A stretch of DNA of 64,000 nucleotides from Owenia fusiformis. Taxonomy: Eukaryota > Annelida > Polychaeta > Sabellida > Oweniidae. The position numbers and the translations under genes are program-made. Below the pieces are notes generated by a model. The model worked only from the letters and a program-made list of their open reading frames with translations, did no database searches and was not told where the DNA came from. The stretch spans positions 26,707,564 through 26,771,563 of the forward strand of contig CAIIXF020000007.1 in the NCBI GenBank assembly GCA_903813345.2, in the 5' to 3' direction. Below, in pieces: positions 1 through 11,805 of this stretch (position 1 is its first letter; every line of letters starts with the position of its first letter).

Positions 1-286
1 ACATCTAACTCAAACTAATTAATTCCCTCCTATATCTATTTAATAGTTGGAACAATGCATTAACTTCATGAAAATATCCAGTCCTGCGTCAAAGAATGAA
101 AATACGTGGAACAAAGTCAAATCAAATATAAAAGAATGCGGTAGAAGAAGTATATAATTTATCAAATTCTTGAGTAGATGACTTTAACTCATGTATTGCT
201 TTCTTAACATCTTTTGTCGTCATTGTCCAAAGTCTGGATATCTACGTGACAATAAAGTGCTGTGTGGGTTATTTCTTATATATGTA

Positions 287-425
287 CAGTGATCTCCCCA
301 GGATTTTTTCATAGCAGGGGGGGATTTTTTAACAAGTTTCGCCGCTCGCTTCGCTCGCATGATTTTTGTGCCAATTTTTGCCGCTCGCTTCGCTCGCTAT
401 ATAAACACCAATTCTCATTTAGAAA
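287..425 (+). mobile_element. Left-end fragment of CAGTGATCTCCCCAG MITE
   Basis: It starts with the same CAGTGATCTCCCCAGGATTT end as the complete copies at 13898-14101 and 41827-42022. After about 30 bases it diverges into a G run and two copies of GCCGCTCGCTTCGCTCGC about 40 bases apart. No matching right end is visible, so the copy is truncated or recombined. No coding content. Confidence 0.6.
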
Positions 426-892
426 AACTTTTATTTAACAATACATGATAGTAATATGCTTGTAGTGTCAAGAGTATTCATTGTTCATTGTGTTTCCTTA
501 AAGTCTTCTGTCCCTTCATCTTCTGGGGTGCATGTCAAACCACCTCCCCCATGCTGCCTCAAAATCGAACACCTCTTCCCTAAGTCCATTTATGATAATG
601 TTGAGGACCCTGTCCACGGTTTCTACTTTCATTCTATTCTTTAGATAAGTCTTTTTAATTTTACCCATTTTTTTTTGAGTTTCCCGCATAAAGAACCGGA
701 AGTCGAACTTCTTTATCATGACAACCATCAAAAGCAAGATTTGAACATTAATTCGTTCGCAATTATAATAACTATTAATAAAAAATAATACTTCATTGTC
801 AAATTGTAGTTTTAGTCGTTTTTATGTTTGTTTTATTCCAAATTGGCGATTTTGATGATCGGTGATCATATCACTCCGCGTTGCATTATAGG

Positions 893-1038
893 GGTAATCT
901 GCGCCAGGTTCAACTGTTAACTTTTTCTAATTTTCTGAACGCACGCATCAAATGAACGATTTTGATAGGTTAGAATGTTTTTGGCGCATGCGCATACGTA
1001 GTCAATCAAGTGATCGAACCGAACCTGGGGCAGATTAT
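893..1038. mobile_element. Short inverted-repeat element with AATCTGCNCCAGGTTC ends
   Basis: The left end reads TAATCTGCGCCAGGTTC and the right end is the inverse of TAATCTGCCCCAGGTTC, about 145 bases apart. A related left end recurs at 58648-58670. No convincing target duplication was found. The element holds a perfect GCGCATGCGC palindrome at 984-993, which matches the NRF1-type binding motif known in animals; the match is seen, any function is inference. Confidence 0.5.
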
Positions 1039-1365
1039 GTCGATGACGCACGATTAGTAATAGATAATTTGATTGGATATTTCGTAACTAATCATGAGTT
1101 TTGAGCCAATCAGAAGACATTTAAGATTCGGCCTTCGGAATGGCAAATCGGGAAAAACTTTTTGAAAACTTTTTGAATTTTATGTGATTTCGTCGAATAT
1201 CCAGGAGAATAAAATAATGTACGTAAGTTTTGAAGTAGCGGGGCGCTAAGCAGGGCGGGCGAAGCAAGCAGGGGGGGAACAGGGCGGGGAAAACGAGTGA
1301 GCAGGGGGGAGCGCCATGCAATTAGATTCTGGGGAGAACCCAGATGTATATACACTTTACAAACA
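1039..1365. other. No gene seen; G-rich tract
   Basis: No coding signal. A G-rich run of AGCAGGGCGGG-like words occupies about 1237-1312 and accounts for the short minus-strand open frames there, which are proline/leucine-rich and not protein-like. Confidence 0.5.
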
Positions 1366-1468
1366 GATTAGACTACAATTACAGATTAGAAAACAAAAGC
1401 GATAAGAATACAATACAGATAAGAATACAATACAGCTTAGAATACAATACAGATTAGAATACAATACA
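1366..1468. repeat. 17-bp tandem repeat
   Basis: Four near-identical 17-bp units (GATAAGAATACAATACA and variants with GCTT or GATT) run from 1401 to 1468. Two decayed units precede them from about 1366. Confidence 0.85.
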
Positions 1469-1469
1469 A

Positions 1470-3082
1470 ATATTTCACATTATGCTCTACATATGCCGTG
1501 GTCAAATTTGCTTAACACAGGCGCCCGGCCGATGAGTATTTTGCTCAAAACTGAATGCAAACAAAACACTCGTCAGCGCCTATACTGAAAATCGACTTGT
1601 TTATTAGATGCCAAATCTAAAAAGTCAACTGAGGAGTAAAGTAACTCCTGCTCCCAAGGGTAGTTTTCCTTTTAAAGCCACTTAATTGCACTAAAGGCTA
1701 ATTTTATATACATTTACTTGACCTTTTTGGGCTTTTATATAAATATCTGGCTGCTGTCGTATCATGATTAGAGTAGGCATGCAACAATGAACTCAATCAT
1801 GATGCAAGTAATTAATCAATTAGCTTGACATTTAACACTATTCACAATTCGTTACCTAACTATTAAAAACAATGAAGCTACATTGTACTCTGGAAGCTGT
1901 ATAATAAATCCTCAAATAATGAGTTGTTTTAAAATCATTTTGCAATTTGGTGGATTGAATTACAAAATTAATTATTTATTTTGTACTAATATCCATGTTC
2001 TCTTGAAAATCTGGTTATGTAATACCAGTTCTACTCATAAACTTGCATTTCCTATATCACTGAGCATTCTGAGTTCCTGGAGTGATAAACACTATAAAAA
2101 GCAAACAAGGAATAAAAAGTCCTTCCTTATTAATTTGAAATTATTGTAATATAAAATAGTTCCTGGGAGCATTTTAGGGAAATCAATAATTACTCCAGTA
2201 TATACTATTTCGACTAATGTAATTGTCCATTGCCAAGTTATTTGGCCCAAGAAAAACAACTGATCCCTCACAACAAAACCAAATAACGCAAAAATAAGAT
2301 TTGATTGATGTAACCTGAAGAAATAGTTCCAAACAAGAAAATAATACCTATGGAACTTTAGTCTACTACAAAGGTTTGTTCTTAAAATGGTAATAAAATA
2401 CAATTTCAGTCTGGTAGAAAATCGGTATCAAGTTTCTAGTCCCCTCTGCGCTCTCTCCCTGAATATGTTCTGATTTTGTGTGAGAGAGGGAACAGAATGG
2501 AACACAACTGTAATAGAATGCAATATTACAAAATCATATAAGATTTCTATAATTTCAAAAACCGAGTTTTTACTATTATCTTTCTGATATGCTGTATCAT
2601 ATAACATGCTCCTGGATATGTTGTGCCAGTGAAACATATGTAACAAACCCATGCTTAAAGTGACATATGACCAAGCTTATTTCGCATCATTTCCATATGC
2701 ATATTCTTGCATTTCTATATACTCTGTAGTGTTATCTATACGACTTTTTGCTTTATTTTACAATAATTCCACTCCTTTCCACTGAATTTTAGATTATATG
2801 TGTGACAAGTATGACACTCTATCATGGGAAGTCTGATTTTTTGTCCTTGAACATCAGGGGAGAGTCTAGGAGAATGTTATGATAGAAAGGAAAATAAACT
2901 GATTACGGAAGAGAGGAAAATCTCATTGTTATGTCACCTTTGTCAATACTGTTTGGTCATGTGATGTAAAGGATATTATTATCAAATGAATGAACAGCAG
3001 GCAATTTCATATATCTAATTACAATTCAAAATTGATACTCATTCGTCTTTTACAATGTGCCAAAATTGTGAAAGAAAATATA
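1470..3082. other. No gene seen, AT-rich single-copy DNA
   Basis: No tandem array, inverted repeat pair or coding segment could be supported. The open frames here (for example the minus-strand frame at 2092-2403) are AT-driven, rich in Phe, Ile and Leu, and lack splice context. Confidence 0.4.
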
Positions 3083-3092
3083 ATTTCAGGTT

Positions 3093-3308
3093 TTGAGAAA
3101 CAAGTCCCAGGCACTTGAACACTTCTCTGTAAAGAAATACAATCAAATCAGACGTTCTTCAGATTTCAAAGAGAAACAGCAAATAAATATGATTAAAGTG
3201 AAATATAATCATCAACTAGGCCAATGTCTAAGTAGAGTCCAAATTATACCAAAAAGTAATTTCGTTTATCGAATTCATCGTGATCAGGGAATTGAGAGTT
3301 ATTTTTGA
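3093..3308 (+). CDS. Weak candidate terminal exon, unknown product
   Basis: A plus-strand frame stays open from an acceptor-like ATAATTTCAG ending at about 3089 to a TGA at 3306-3308, about 75 codons. The peptide is Lys, Gln and Arg rich, hydrophilic and matches no family I recognise. The stop lies eight bases before the target duplication of the Mutator-like element, so the frame is not part of that insertion. The local AT content makes a chance open frame quite possible. Confidence 0.15.
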   Translation: MRNKSQALEHFSVKKYNQIRRSSDFKEKQQINMIKVKYNHQLGQCLSRVQIIPKSNFVYRIHRDQGIESYF

Positions 3309-3315
3309 TATTTAT

Positions 3316-3324
3316 GATAAAAAG
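3316..3324. repeat. 9-bp target duplication, left copy
   Basis: GATAAAAAG, identical to 4942-4950 on the other side of the Mutator-like element. Confidence 0.85.
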
Positions 3325-3942
3325 GGAATGTACTAAAAACCCTTCGACCTACGACCCTTCGACCCTACGACTTACTGGGTGTCAAGAATTTTTGGAATAT
3401 ATTTTATTGAAAAACCCTTCGACCTCTGATTTCCCAGTCCAGTTTACTAAATGATTACGTATAGTTCCAACTTGAGCTCCCTGTGCACGCACAATACGCA
3501 TTTTACCTGGTAATTGTCAAGCAAAAATGTTTCAGTAGAAAAATTTCTAAAAAAGATCGTCTACACAGCAAAAATACGAACGCCGAAAAAAACGTACGCA
3601 TTTCGTTCGAACTTTTCAGGCGAATTACGTATATGTCACGCATTACGTTCGAAATTTTTCGTCCCTACCCCCCTAGTATGTTGATACTCATAAGCATGGC
3701 ACATTGGCCAGGTGGCCATTTTGAAAAGTGGCCTCTACAGTATTTTAAAGTTTTATTTTACTTTTTTACTAAAACTTGAAAAGTAGTTGAACGATTTTGA
3801 GACCAAAAGTTCGATGGGATTTGCTCCCCCTCACGTTGCTGTTATCTAGTTCTGAAATGTTTCATATCTATATCTAATAAATATAGTTGTATAGATGTGT
3901 TTGTAATAACCTTTATGCCCTTAAAATGTATATATTCAGGGG

Positions 3943-4090
3943 GGGGGGGCATTCGTGGGTTCAAGTGGACCACTCCATTGGCCAAATATTCTCTCAAAAT
4001 CAGTACAATTTTTCACGATTCTGAGCATTTTCAAGATTTCTGGGCCACTTGAAAATTGTCAAATGTTCACCCCTTGATCCTTTTGAAAAA
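3943..4090. mobile_element. Degenerate copy of CAGGCCC-type MITE
   Basis: The segment has the internal signature seen at 12196-12401 and 17830-18036: a G run, TTCAAGTGG, TTGGCCAAA, TCAAAATCA, TTTTTCACGATTCTGAGCA and GTCAAATGTTCACCCC. Neither terminal CAGGCCC is intact. It lies inside the Mutator-like element. Confidence 0.45.
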
Positions 4091-4579
4091 CTTAAATTGG
4101 CAAAAGCTGGTTATACGAGCCTGATATGACCAAGCTTGCAAGCTTTTTCTTGAGTTTGTGTTTATTTTCCTTGTACCCTTGCATGCTTTGGATTTTGCTG
4201 GATGCAAAACAAAGAATCTACTTATTTAGTTGCCATTAGATTCTTAACTATACAAATCCAAATTGAATCAAAGTTGATAAAATCAAAAGACGGTTCTCTT
4301 TAAACTATATAAAAAATTTGACCTCCTGAAAATATGCATGATGCGCCACTGTTACAATGTGATTGGAAAACCACAAATATTTTTACTGAGGAGGTAAGAA
4401 ACGTTCACATTGATTCGAATGTGCTTGAATACATTAAACCTGCACATCGCTCCAAAACGCAATATGTTGACATATATTGTTTTTACATTTTCAAGCTCTA
4501 ATATAAAGTTTATGTAAATAAAAAAAAAATTATCTGCGTAATGTCAAAGAACAATCATTTAGTTTAAAAAAAATAAAAA

Positions 4580-4632
4580 GGCGAGTGCCTTCCGCGTGCT
4601 AAACGAGCATTCTACCTCTAGACCACCGTGAT
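4580..4632 (-). pseudogene. tRNA-Gly-like 5' half with oligo-T
   Basis: Read on the minus strand, the segment has a D-arm/A-box-like TGGTCTAGAGGTAGAATGC, an anticodon-arm-like CTCGTTTAGCACGCGG, then GAAGGC, and ends in a T run suited to RNA polymerase III termination. The order resembles animal tRNA-Gly, but the anticodon loop reads AGC and the T arm with the B box is missing. It is therefore a truncated tRNA relict or a tRNA-derived SINE head, not a working tRNA gene. Confidence 0.4.
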
Positions 4633-5214
4633 TTAATGAAAGGTGGAAGTAATTAAACGCTACTTATTTTGAATGCTATGATTCGGAAGTGACGTCACGT
4701 TCTTCATTTAGAAACCTTTCCAAAATCATATCGCCGGCTCCGATCGAAGTCCAGCTTTTAATATCTTTAACTCTCTTGGGACAGATTCTTAAGTTCTATA
4801 CACAAAGTAATATTTCCAGCAACTTCATATGGACTGAGAAATATCTAGAAGGTCGAAGGGTTTTTATAAAAATATATTTCAAAAATTCTTGACACGCTGT
4901 AAGTCGTAGGTCGCAGGGTCGAAGGGTTTTTAGTACATTCCGATAAAAAGGGAGGAATTAAAAAAACATTTCAGACAATTTTTTTGACTATGGCAACAGA
5001 ACTGTATTGTGTAGGTAGGGGCTTGATAACCATACATCCTACTAGTAAACAACAAGGATGGATTTAGGAAACAGTAAACAACATATTCAAGGCCTTTTTG
5101 ATCATCACAGAATTTTGAAGAACAATTTGGCATTTTTCAGTTTGATAATAGATCACAATAATTCTTTTATTTTATTATATATTGATTGCATTAGGGCGAT
5201 ATATTCGATATAGA

Positions 5215-5552
5215 GTAAGCCTAGGATATCCTATGATTTTTCGTGATATCATTTTTATCCACAAGTTGATATCAATATCTGGACGAGTGAGCATAGTGAA
5301 TGAGTGCAGGTATCGATATCAATGAGTGGATTAAAATGATATCACGAAAATTATTTCAAAACAACATTCATTCATCATGTGATATCATGAAATCATTGCG
5401 TAACAATAGACGTCACATTGGCGGGAATTGTGATATCTGTGGGATATTCTCCGTATTCCAAAGATGTCGCTTTTTTCCACACATTTGCAAAATATCATAA
5501 ATATATTTACATGTTATCCTACAGATCTGACCTCAACTATGGGATAAATAGA
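5215..5552. repeat. Dispersed repeat with GATATCA palindromes, copy 1
   Basis: Shares an ordered series of blocks with 9825-10137: TTTTTATCCACNAGTTGATAT, then GGATTAAAATGATATCACGA, then CATTTGCAAAATATCATAAA and ACATGTTATC. The first half is itself an imperfect inverted repeat: TTTTCGTGATATCATTTTTATCCAC near 5238-5262 pairs with its complement at 5326-5350. Confidence 0.7.
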
Positions 5553-5589
5553 CATTATCCTATATGAGGTTCAGGATATTGGGATTATC

Positions 5590-5745
5590 CCGAGGCAAAT
5601 ATAATATATTTGCCCGAGGGCCGCAGGTCCCGAGGGAAAATATATTATATTGGCGATATAACGCGATTATGACGTAGCGGGCAGATATATATCTGCCTGT
5701 TCGGAGCGGGACGTAAAGCTATATCTGCCCGCTGATGAAAATATA
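5590..5745. repeat. Cluster of short palindromes
   Basis: Successive near-perfect hairpins are visible: GGCAAATATAATATATTTGCC near 5595, GGGCAGATATATATCTGCC near 5680, and a TATCTGCCCGC that inverts GCGGGCAGATA. The patch is more GC-rich than its surroundings. It may be the tail of the preceding repeat. Confidence 0.5.
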
Positions 5746-5829
5746 AGTTTTTACAAACCGGCTTTATGTACCTGTAACACGTCCAAGTATGGGATAAATA
5801 TAAATATGTCTGAAAGACAAAAATATTCT

Positions 5830-8032
5830 AAATCTTGGATGGATAAGATATTCTACCCATCAGTACCTAATCACACAACTTCTTTGATAGAGCACTAAAG
5901 TTTATGATCAAATTTTGATTTTCACGTGAGTGAGACATGCGTGAGTCTGTGACCTTAGAAATATTTGATAAAAAATTCATAGTAATAACTGATAAACTAC
6001 CGGCAGAAATATTGATCGATTTCTTTATTATTATTATATCTTTTATTGACAATTTATATCAATAACATGATACATTAGTCACTAAAACACTACAAACTAC
6101 TACTACAACTATTCTAACTACAAATAATAATTATTATACAGTGTGATGCACACTATTAAACATATACTCTTAAATTTTGAATCCATGATATATAAATTTT
6201 CCAATGTGTAATTGAACAGTCAAGTGTTCAGTAGCCATTAACCTTTTAAAAATATCTGGGTCATCACAATCAAAACTTGGAATAATTTCTTTTAATTTCG
6301 AATATTCATTTTAATACTTTCAATAAAAAATGAAATATGGCTCCATAATTTTGTGGCAACCATTTATAAAATTAGTGAACTCAATCAAATTACTAGATTA
6401 GCTTATTATATAATATAATATAATATAATATAATGAATACAATATAATTACACATGCAGTTTTGTCCAAGATTTTTATTACAGAGAATGCCAGGAGCCAT
6501 TTATGTTTCCTACTAAAACGACTGAAAGTTTCGTTTATCCTCGGCAAACGTGTCTATTTCACTAATGCAATGAAATTGCTAGCATTTTGCATCACAATGA
6601 ATTCAGAATTCAGCTGAAATGAATGTGAAAACTCAAGCTGACAAATCAAACATTTATATTTTAAAATGTATAATTTGCAGAGAAAAAATTAGTAAAACAT
6701 CATGGGTAACCATGGGTATTACCAATTGAATGTAAAAAGGTAAAATTTCTTTTAATGTAAACAAATTCAAGTCTTCATGTACCATATTTAAAAAGGATAG
6801 GCCTTATGTTTTACAGTACTAGTAAGTACCATTTCCCCAGATACTTGTCTGAACTACATCCACCATTAACCCAGATTACAAGGAACAACATCTGCGAGTA
6901 TTACTGTCTTTGCAGAAATGTACCCATGGTAACCAAAGGAATAAGACTCATATTGTTCATGACGGAACAAATAAAATGCATAAGAATCAAATGACCTTTT
7001 GCAATCAGAATTCAGGTATTTTGTTTATGGATACTGTTGTCATGTATTTCGTCTTATTGGTGTGACGTCATATAGAAATGATATTAGACATGATGGAGAG
7101 ACGAAATGGTGGACACGTGGCAGTTTTGAGGTAAAAATCTTATTGTTTCTTTTATGAAAACCATGGGTCGGATTTTTACCAGGTATGCCGATTTGACTAG
7201 ATCGTGAGTATATCTTTATATGAGTGAAGTTTCGGTGAAATTCATACTAAACATCGATGCCTATAAGCGCCCCCCATTTTTTTCAAAATCAGGGGGCACT
7301 TAACCACTATCTAAATCATGTCAGTAAGACCATAGACTTGGCATGTGCTTAGAATGAATGTTGATCTAGTCAAATCGAACACTTTCGTGAAAAATAAATC
7401 AATAAAGTACGAAATACAGAAGATAATCTCTCAAAATCAAAAAGCTATAGCAGCGTGTCCTAATTGTGACGACACTACAAGATAGAATTCATCCAGTGAT
7501 CGCAAATCAGCAATTGTATAAGTAGATCATCCAGGCATCAAAAAATCCCAGTGCTATAAATAATATGTTTACAATGGGATCTAGATACATAATCAACCAT
7601 AACCTATTTTTCCTCTTAACATTTAATATAATTATAAATTGAATTTCTATACATAGGATTGATGGTCCCCTGTATGCATTATTGAATAAACCTTATCCTG
7701 AGACAACTTGCAAGGTTTATTCAAAACTAACAAATTGATCAATAATGTTACCTCAATAGCGAGAACATACATGTAGTTGAAATAAAGTATACATACATAA
7801 AAGAGACATTTTATGTACTTTCTTCCATTTAGTTTTGACCTTGGTTCTCTTCATCCCAGGTTAACGTTTACATTGATCATGCAAAGGAATTTTAAAAGCA
7901 AAGATTCCCAATGAAAACAATGTATCCAAAGAAGTGCACGAGAATAAAAACAACCAGCATTGAATAAAATAGCTATTTTAAATCCTTTAAAAACAAAAAC
8001 AGCGTAAGCTTATAAGGCTATAAAAGTACCAA
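5830..8032. other. No gene seen; one microsatellite and a CRE-like site
   Basis: The interval is AT-rich without coding signal. It contains a TAATA microsatellite at about 6407-6434, and a TGACGTCA palindrome at 7063-7070 with CACGTG about 50 bases downstream. These are transcription-factor-like words of unknown relevance. Confidence 0.4.
6407..6434. repeat. (TAATA)n microsatellite
   Basis: About five uninterrupted TAATA units. Confidence 0.85.
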
Positions 8033-8190
8033 ACAAGGATTATCATGATAATAAAACCAGGATTATCACAATAAAACCAGGATTATCACAATAATACCAG
8101 GTATATCATGATAAAAAAAACAGAATTATCATGATAGTAAAAACAGAATTATCATGATAATAAAATCAGGATTAACATGATAATAAACAT
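8033..8190. repeat. Degenerate minisatellite, ATTATCATGATAATAAAA units
   Basis: About seven units of 20-28 bases built on GGATTATCATGATAATAAAACCA, with indels between units. The ATTATCATGATAAT core is itself palindromic. Confidence 0.75.
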
Positions 8191-8943
8191 CATCTTATAT
8201 AAGTGAAGTCTTCTATTGAGTCTCTTGGACTCCTCATCTTCTCTGGAGAGAATTTTGAACTGATGTTTGAGAGACTTAGAAAAACTACTCATATTGATCG
8301 ATGGCATAATTCTCCAGCTTCTAAATTCCCAAGCTACGATGCATCAACGAAAGCATTTTCAATAATCTCTAACTAAACATTCCACAAATTGCTATGGCAG
8401 AAATGTCCCCAAGACTTTTTTACGATAATTTGTTTTTTATTTGCTCTGTAACATGTTGATTGTCTGTCTAAAGGTCTCCGAGGGTCCTAAATCAGGGCTT
8501 AATGTGAACTAATTTCTGATTGGGCAAACTCCAGTTATGATGATTGCAATAAAAATATCAGATTCTCAATAACTATCTGAATCAGTATAATCGCCTAAAT
8601 CTACAAATGGGAGCTCTAAGTTCAGAAGGTTGAACAAAACCAATCAAGAACAAGACATTAACATGACAAAATGTCACCTATTTGTAATTACCTAAGTGTA
8701 TCAATTTGATACAGATGTTGATTCCAAATGCCAAATGGGACACTGATCACAAAAATGATATCTGTAAAAGTATATCTTATTGGTGATAATTGATTAAAAC
8801 ATGAGTAAAACTTGGCTGTTTTTTCATCTCATATAATCTATTTTTGTCCTGGATAGCTTATAGCTCATCATTATAAAATAACAACAAGATCTTGAAAACA
8901 AAATCTAGGAAAATCAACATTTCAATATGAAGAACATTGTGCC
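8191..8943. other. No feature seen
   Basis: AT-rich sequence with no supported gene, tandem array or terminal repeat pair. Confidence 0.4.
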
Positions 8944-9093
8944 ATACACCGTATTCTCTCTAATAGAGGCACATACTCCAATAAACGCACATCCTACTTT
9001 CTACCTTTGAAAATTTCCCAGGGATTTCATAATTTGAGACGTGAGACATCTACAGGTCAATTTGTGCATTTATTTATTTAAAGAATATGGTAT
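8944..9093. mobile_element. TA-type MITE with CCRTATTCTYT ends
   Basis: The left end ACCGTATTCTCTCTAATAGA and the right end TTAAAGAATATGGTA are imperfect inverses about 150 bases apart. The same left end recurs in the compact palindromic element at 42147-42212. Confidence 0.55.
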
Positions 9094-9824
9094 TAAGTTT
9101 ACTTGTACTTACCAAACCAAATCCAATATGGAGGTGAAAATATAAAATGTCCAACCATAAACCGCTACTCAAATGGGGCATCTCAATAAACTCTGTTGAC
9201 TTGGGATCACAATTTGGGGAACGATATCTCAGTATTCTAATATCTTATATGTTTCTCCCAAGATAAATCCTTAATTTTTATGGATTTTATCCTTTAATTT
9301 TCATTATCCCAAAAATCAAAAGTAAAGTTCAAAGCCGTTTTTCTTTTTGAACTATTCCAAGATGACCTCTACCCCTCTGCAATTTCTTGAAACTATAAAC
9401 AGTTGTCTCTATAATGTACATCAGTCTAGTTGATGTGGCTTTTTCATTCTGGGTTAAAGAATGTCCTCAACAAATATACAAATAGGTAAACAAAAGAAAG
9501 GAATACCTCAGATGACAATACATTATAAATCTAGGTATTTTCAAGTAAAGGTTGTAAATTCTGAACCTGATATATCATATTGATGTATGTTAATAACCAG
9601 AAACCCTGTCCTCAGATACACCTATCTGTCTGCGAACATTATTTATCTGTGAGTCTTTGAAAATAGGATCCTCCATTCATTGAATTTTTCTTGAATTCCA
9701 AATAACAAATGATACGTGGATCAAAATATCATATTTTAGCAAAAAAGCCCAATACCATAGAATATAACTTCATGAAATTTCATAGAAAATAAATTGTTAA
9801 CTTATACTTTTATAGTTTATGTAT

Positions 9825-10137
9825 AGAGGATATTCTATGATTTTGAGTAAAATAATTTTTATCCACGAGTTGATATTAATATCCGGACGAGTCAGGGTAG
9901 TGAATGAGAGGATTAAAATGATATCACGAAAATTCATAGGATACTCTATTTGTCCCAGAGGATATCGATAAAACTAAACCAAGCACTTAACACGTCACAT
10001 AGGCGGGAGTTTTCAAATATCAAATTCTTTGGAATATTCTCCATAATTCCACAGATATTGCTTTATTCATGCATTTGCAAAATATCATAAATATATTTAC
10101 ATGTTATCATACAGATTTGACCTCAGCTAGGGATAAG
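9825..10137. repeat. Dispersed repeat with GATATCA palindromes, copy 2
   Basis: Second copy of the repeat at 5215-5552, in the same orientation. It keeps the inverted TTTTTATCCAC / GGATTAAAATGATATCACGA arms and the CATTTGCAAAATATCATAAA tail. Confidence 0.7.
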
Positions 10138-10304
10138 TGTACCTATTTAAACTAAAGCATGAAAATTTACTCCACTAACAAATTAACTAACATTTTTAAT
10201 ATTGTCTCTTTCGCTTCCTTAAATGCAAGAACGACAAAAATACCAGCAAACTGTACACATATCTTTTATCAAGATCATATTAAGCCCCAGGCCTCGATAA
10301 ACTA

Positions 10305-11157
10305 CAGTAAAACCTGCGAACAGGGAATGCTCTTGGGACTGGAGGAAAGTTTCCTTGTTCAGAGGTTTTCCCTATAGAGAGGGGCCGCACTTTCAGCAAA
10401 CTCAAAATTGCCGAATAAGCATATTTGTATATATATTGATTGATTGTACAAATGCAGACTCCATACTTGGTTATGTTCTCCCCATGTTGATTTTAGCTGC
10501 TTCTAGCGTCTGATGATGTCTAGTTGATGTAATCATTGATATGATGTGTAAAGATATATTGCTAAGAACTGAATTTAAAGTTTCATCAACCCCATTTCAT
10601 ATCATTGATAATCTTGAAGTTAGATCAGTAAAAGGTTTAAAGAGATTTGGCTCAACATGACCGGGTACTTACTATCTTTATCTCCATAAAACAATTGTGT
10701 CAGTCCCTAGATTATCACAACTGATTTGATGTAATTAGGTTTTTGAAAGGAAGAATAAGTGTCATGATAATAAGTAACAAACAGATTAGTATTAGTTTTA
10801 AAATAAATCAGGGTAATTAACAGTGGGTGGGATGCTACATCATGTCAACAATTGGCTTATCTTAATCTCAATCATATTAATCCAAGCATTTTATTTTCAG
10901 ATATTGGCTTAAGACTTTCACACCTCTGAAAAATAATGAAATATACAATGTCACCAATATTCAATATTCCTTGTTCACAGGTAAATTTTCATAATTTGCC
11001 CCAAAATAGTGTTCCTTGTTCCCTGTTCACAGGTTTTCCCTACAGAGAGGGTCCGTTAACATATAAGTCAATGGAAAAATATTCGGTTCTTTTGAAAAGC
11101 ATTCCTTGTTCATAGGTTTTCCCTACAGAGAGGTATTCCATCGGACAGGTTTTACTG
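10305..11157. mobile_element. 853-bp TA-flanked element, CAGTAAAACCTG ends
   Basis: Starts CAGTAAAACCTGCGAACAGG and ends with the inverse of CAGTAAAACCTGTCCGATGG. TA dinucleotides flank both sides (10303-10304 and 11158-11159). Both ends carry subterminal TTCCTTGTTC and GGTTTTCCCTA words, which also recur inside at 11025-11045. The TA target and the ends fit the Tc1/mariner-pogo group. No transposase frame is visible. Confidence 0.75.
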
Positions 11158-11442
11158 TATATGTAAACATACAGATCTGCTCCAAATGAGCATAATATTG
11201 ACATAGACCATTCTAACTAATTGATTGATGTATCTAGTGTTTACTTTGTATTATGAACATGTTGTTTTTGTATAATTTGGGATGACAACATCCGTCATAT
11301 CTACAAATCATTTATGAGATGTGGATCTTTCCCTATGCATTTTTTGAGCAAGTTCTTCCATTTTCATACACTCCATTATTATTTATATCAAAATTACGAA
11401 TATTTTATTTGTTTCACATTCATCTAACAGTATAAACAATCA

Positions 11443-11691
11443 AGCCATTAACATACAAAATGTCATAGCCTGCCATTTGTTACAGACCCCTACACTGACC
11501 ACCAATTGGCCAATATTGAACACAAACTGCCAAATGTTGAAACCCAATTGCAAAATGCAGAACAATGTCCACAAAAAAAGTTGGAGACCATAACAATAGG
11601 TCACCACTTGAATGTGGTGGTGACATAAAAAGGAGGAAGATCTGTATCTGACAAAACACTGAGATGTTTCAAGTTTCATATCAGTAAGCCC
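11443..11691 (+). repeat. TGTTACAGAC repeat family, copy 1
   Basis: The longest copy of a six-member family (others near 16940, 24095, 39393, 56725 and 61562). Landmarks in order: CAAAATGTCA, GCCATTTGTTACAGAC, GAACAC, TCCACAAAAA, AGTTGGAGACCATAACAAT, and a terminal hairpin made by GTCACCAC and GTGGTGAC. The ATGTCA at the left and the TGACAT at the right suggest terminal inverted repeats. No coding content. Confidence 0.75.
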
Positions 11692-11805
11692 TTATTGCAT
11701 GCTTGGAATAAAAATTAACCATAATACTAGTACCAGTATATTCATCAGTCCAACATTTATATATGTAATAACATTTTGATTCTAATCACATCTTTCTGTT
11801 TTCAG

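Larger units (their letters stand above)
3325..4941. mobile_element. Mutator-like (MULE) non-autonomous element
   Basis: The ends are long inverted repeats, about 3325-3430 and 4847-4941. Both start GGAATGTACTAAAAACCC, match over their first 25 bases and carry repeated CCCTTCGACC words. The element is flanked by a perfect 9-bp duplication, GATAAAAAG, at 3316-3324 and 4942-4950. A 9-bp duplication with ~100-bp terminal repeats is the established signature of the Mutator superfamily. The 1617-bp interior has no recognisable transposase, so it is probably non-autonomous. It carries a plus-strand open frame at 3483-3779 of no known family, a G-rich CAGGCCC-type remnant near 3943-4090, and a tRNA-like segment at 4580-4632. 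Confidence 0.85.

Noticed and set aside
9116-9168. Minus-strand exon candidate RFMVGHFIFSPPYWIWFG ending at a strong GTAAGTAC donor
   Set aside because: The donor is good, but the only usable acceptor (TTTGAGTAG) lacks a pyrimidine tract and the 52-base segment sits beside repeats. It is not enough to call an exon.
10670-10715. Minus-strand micro-exon candidate GLTQLFYGDKD with a GTAAGTACC donor
   Set aside because: It lies inside the TA-flanked element 10305-11157, the acceptor is weak, and the segment is only 34 bases.
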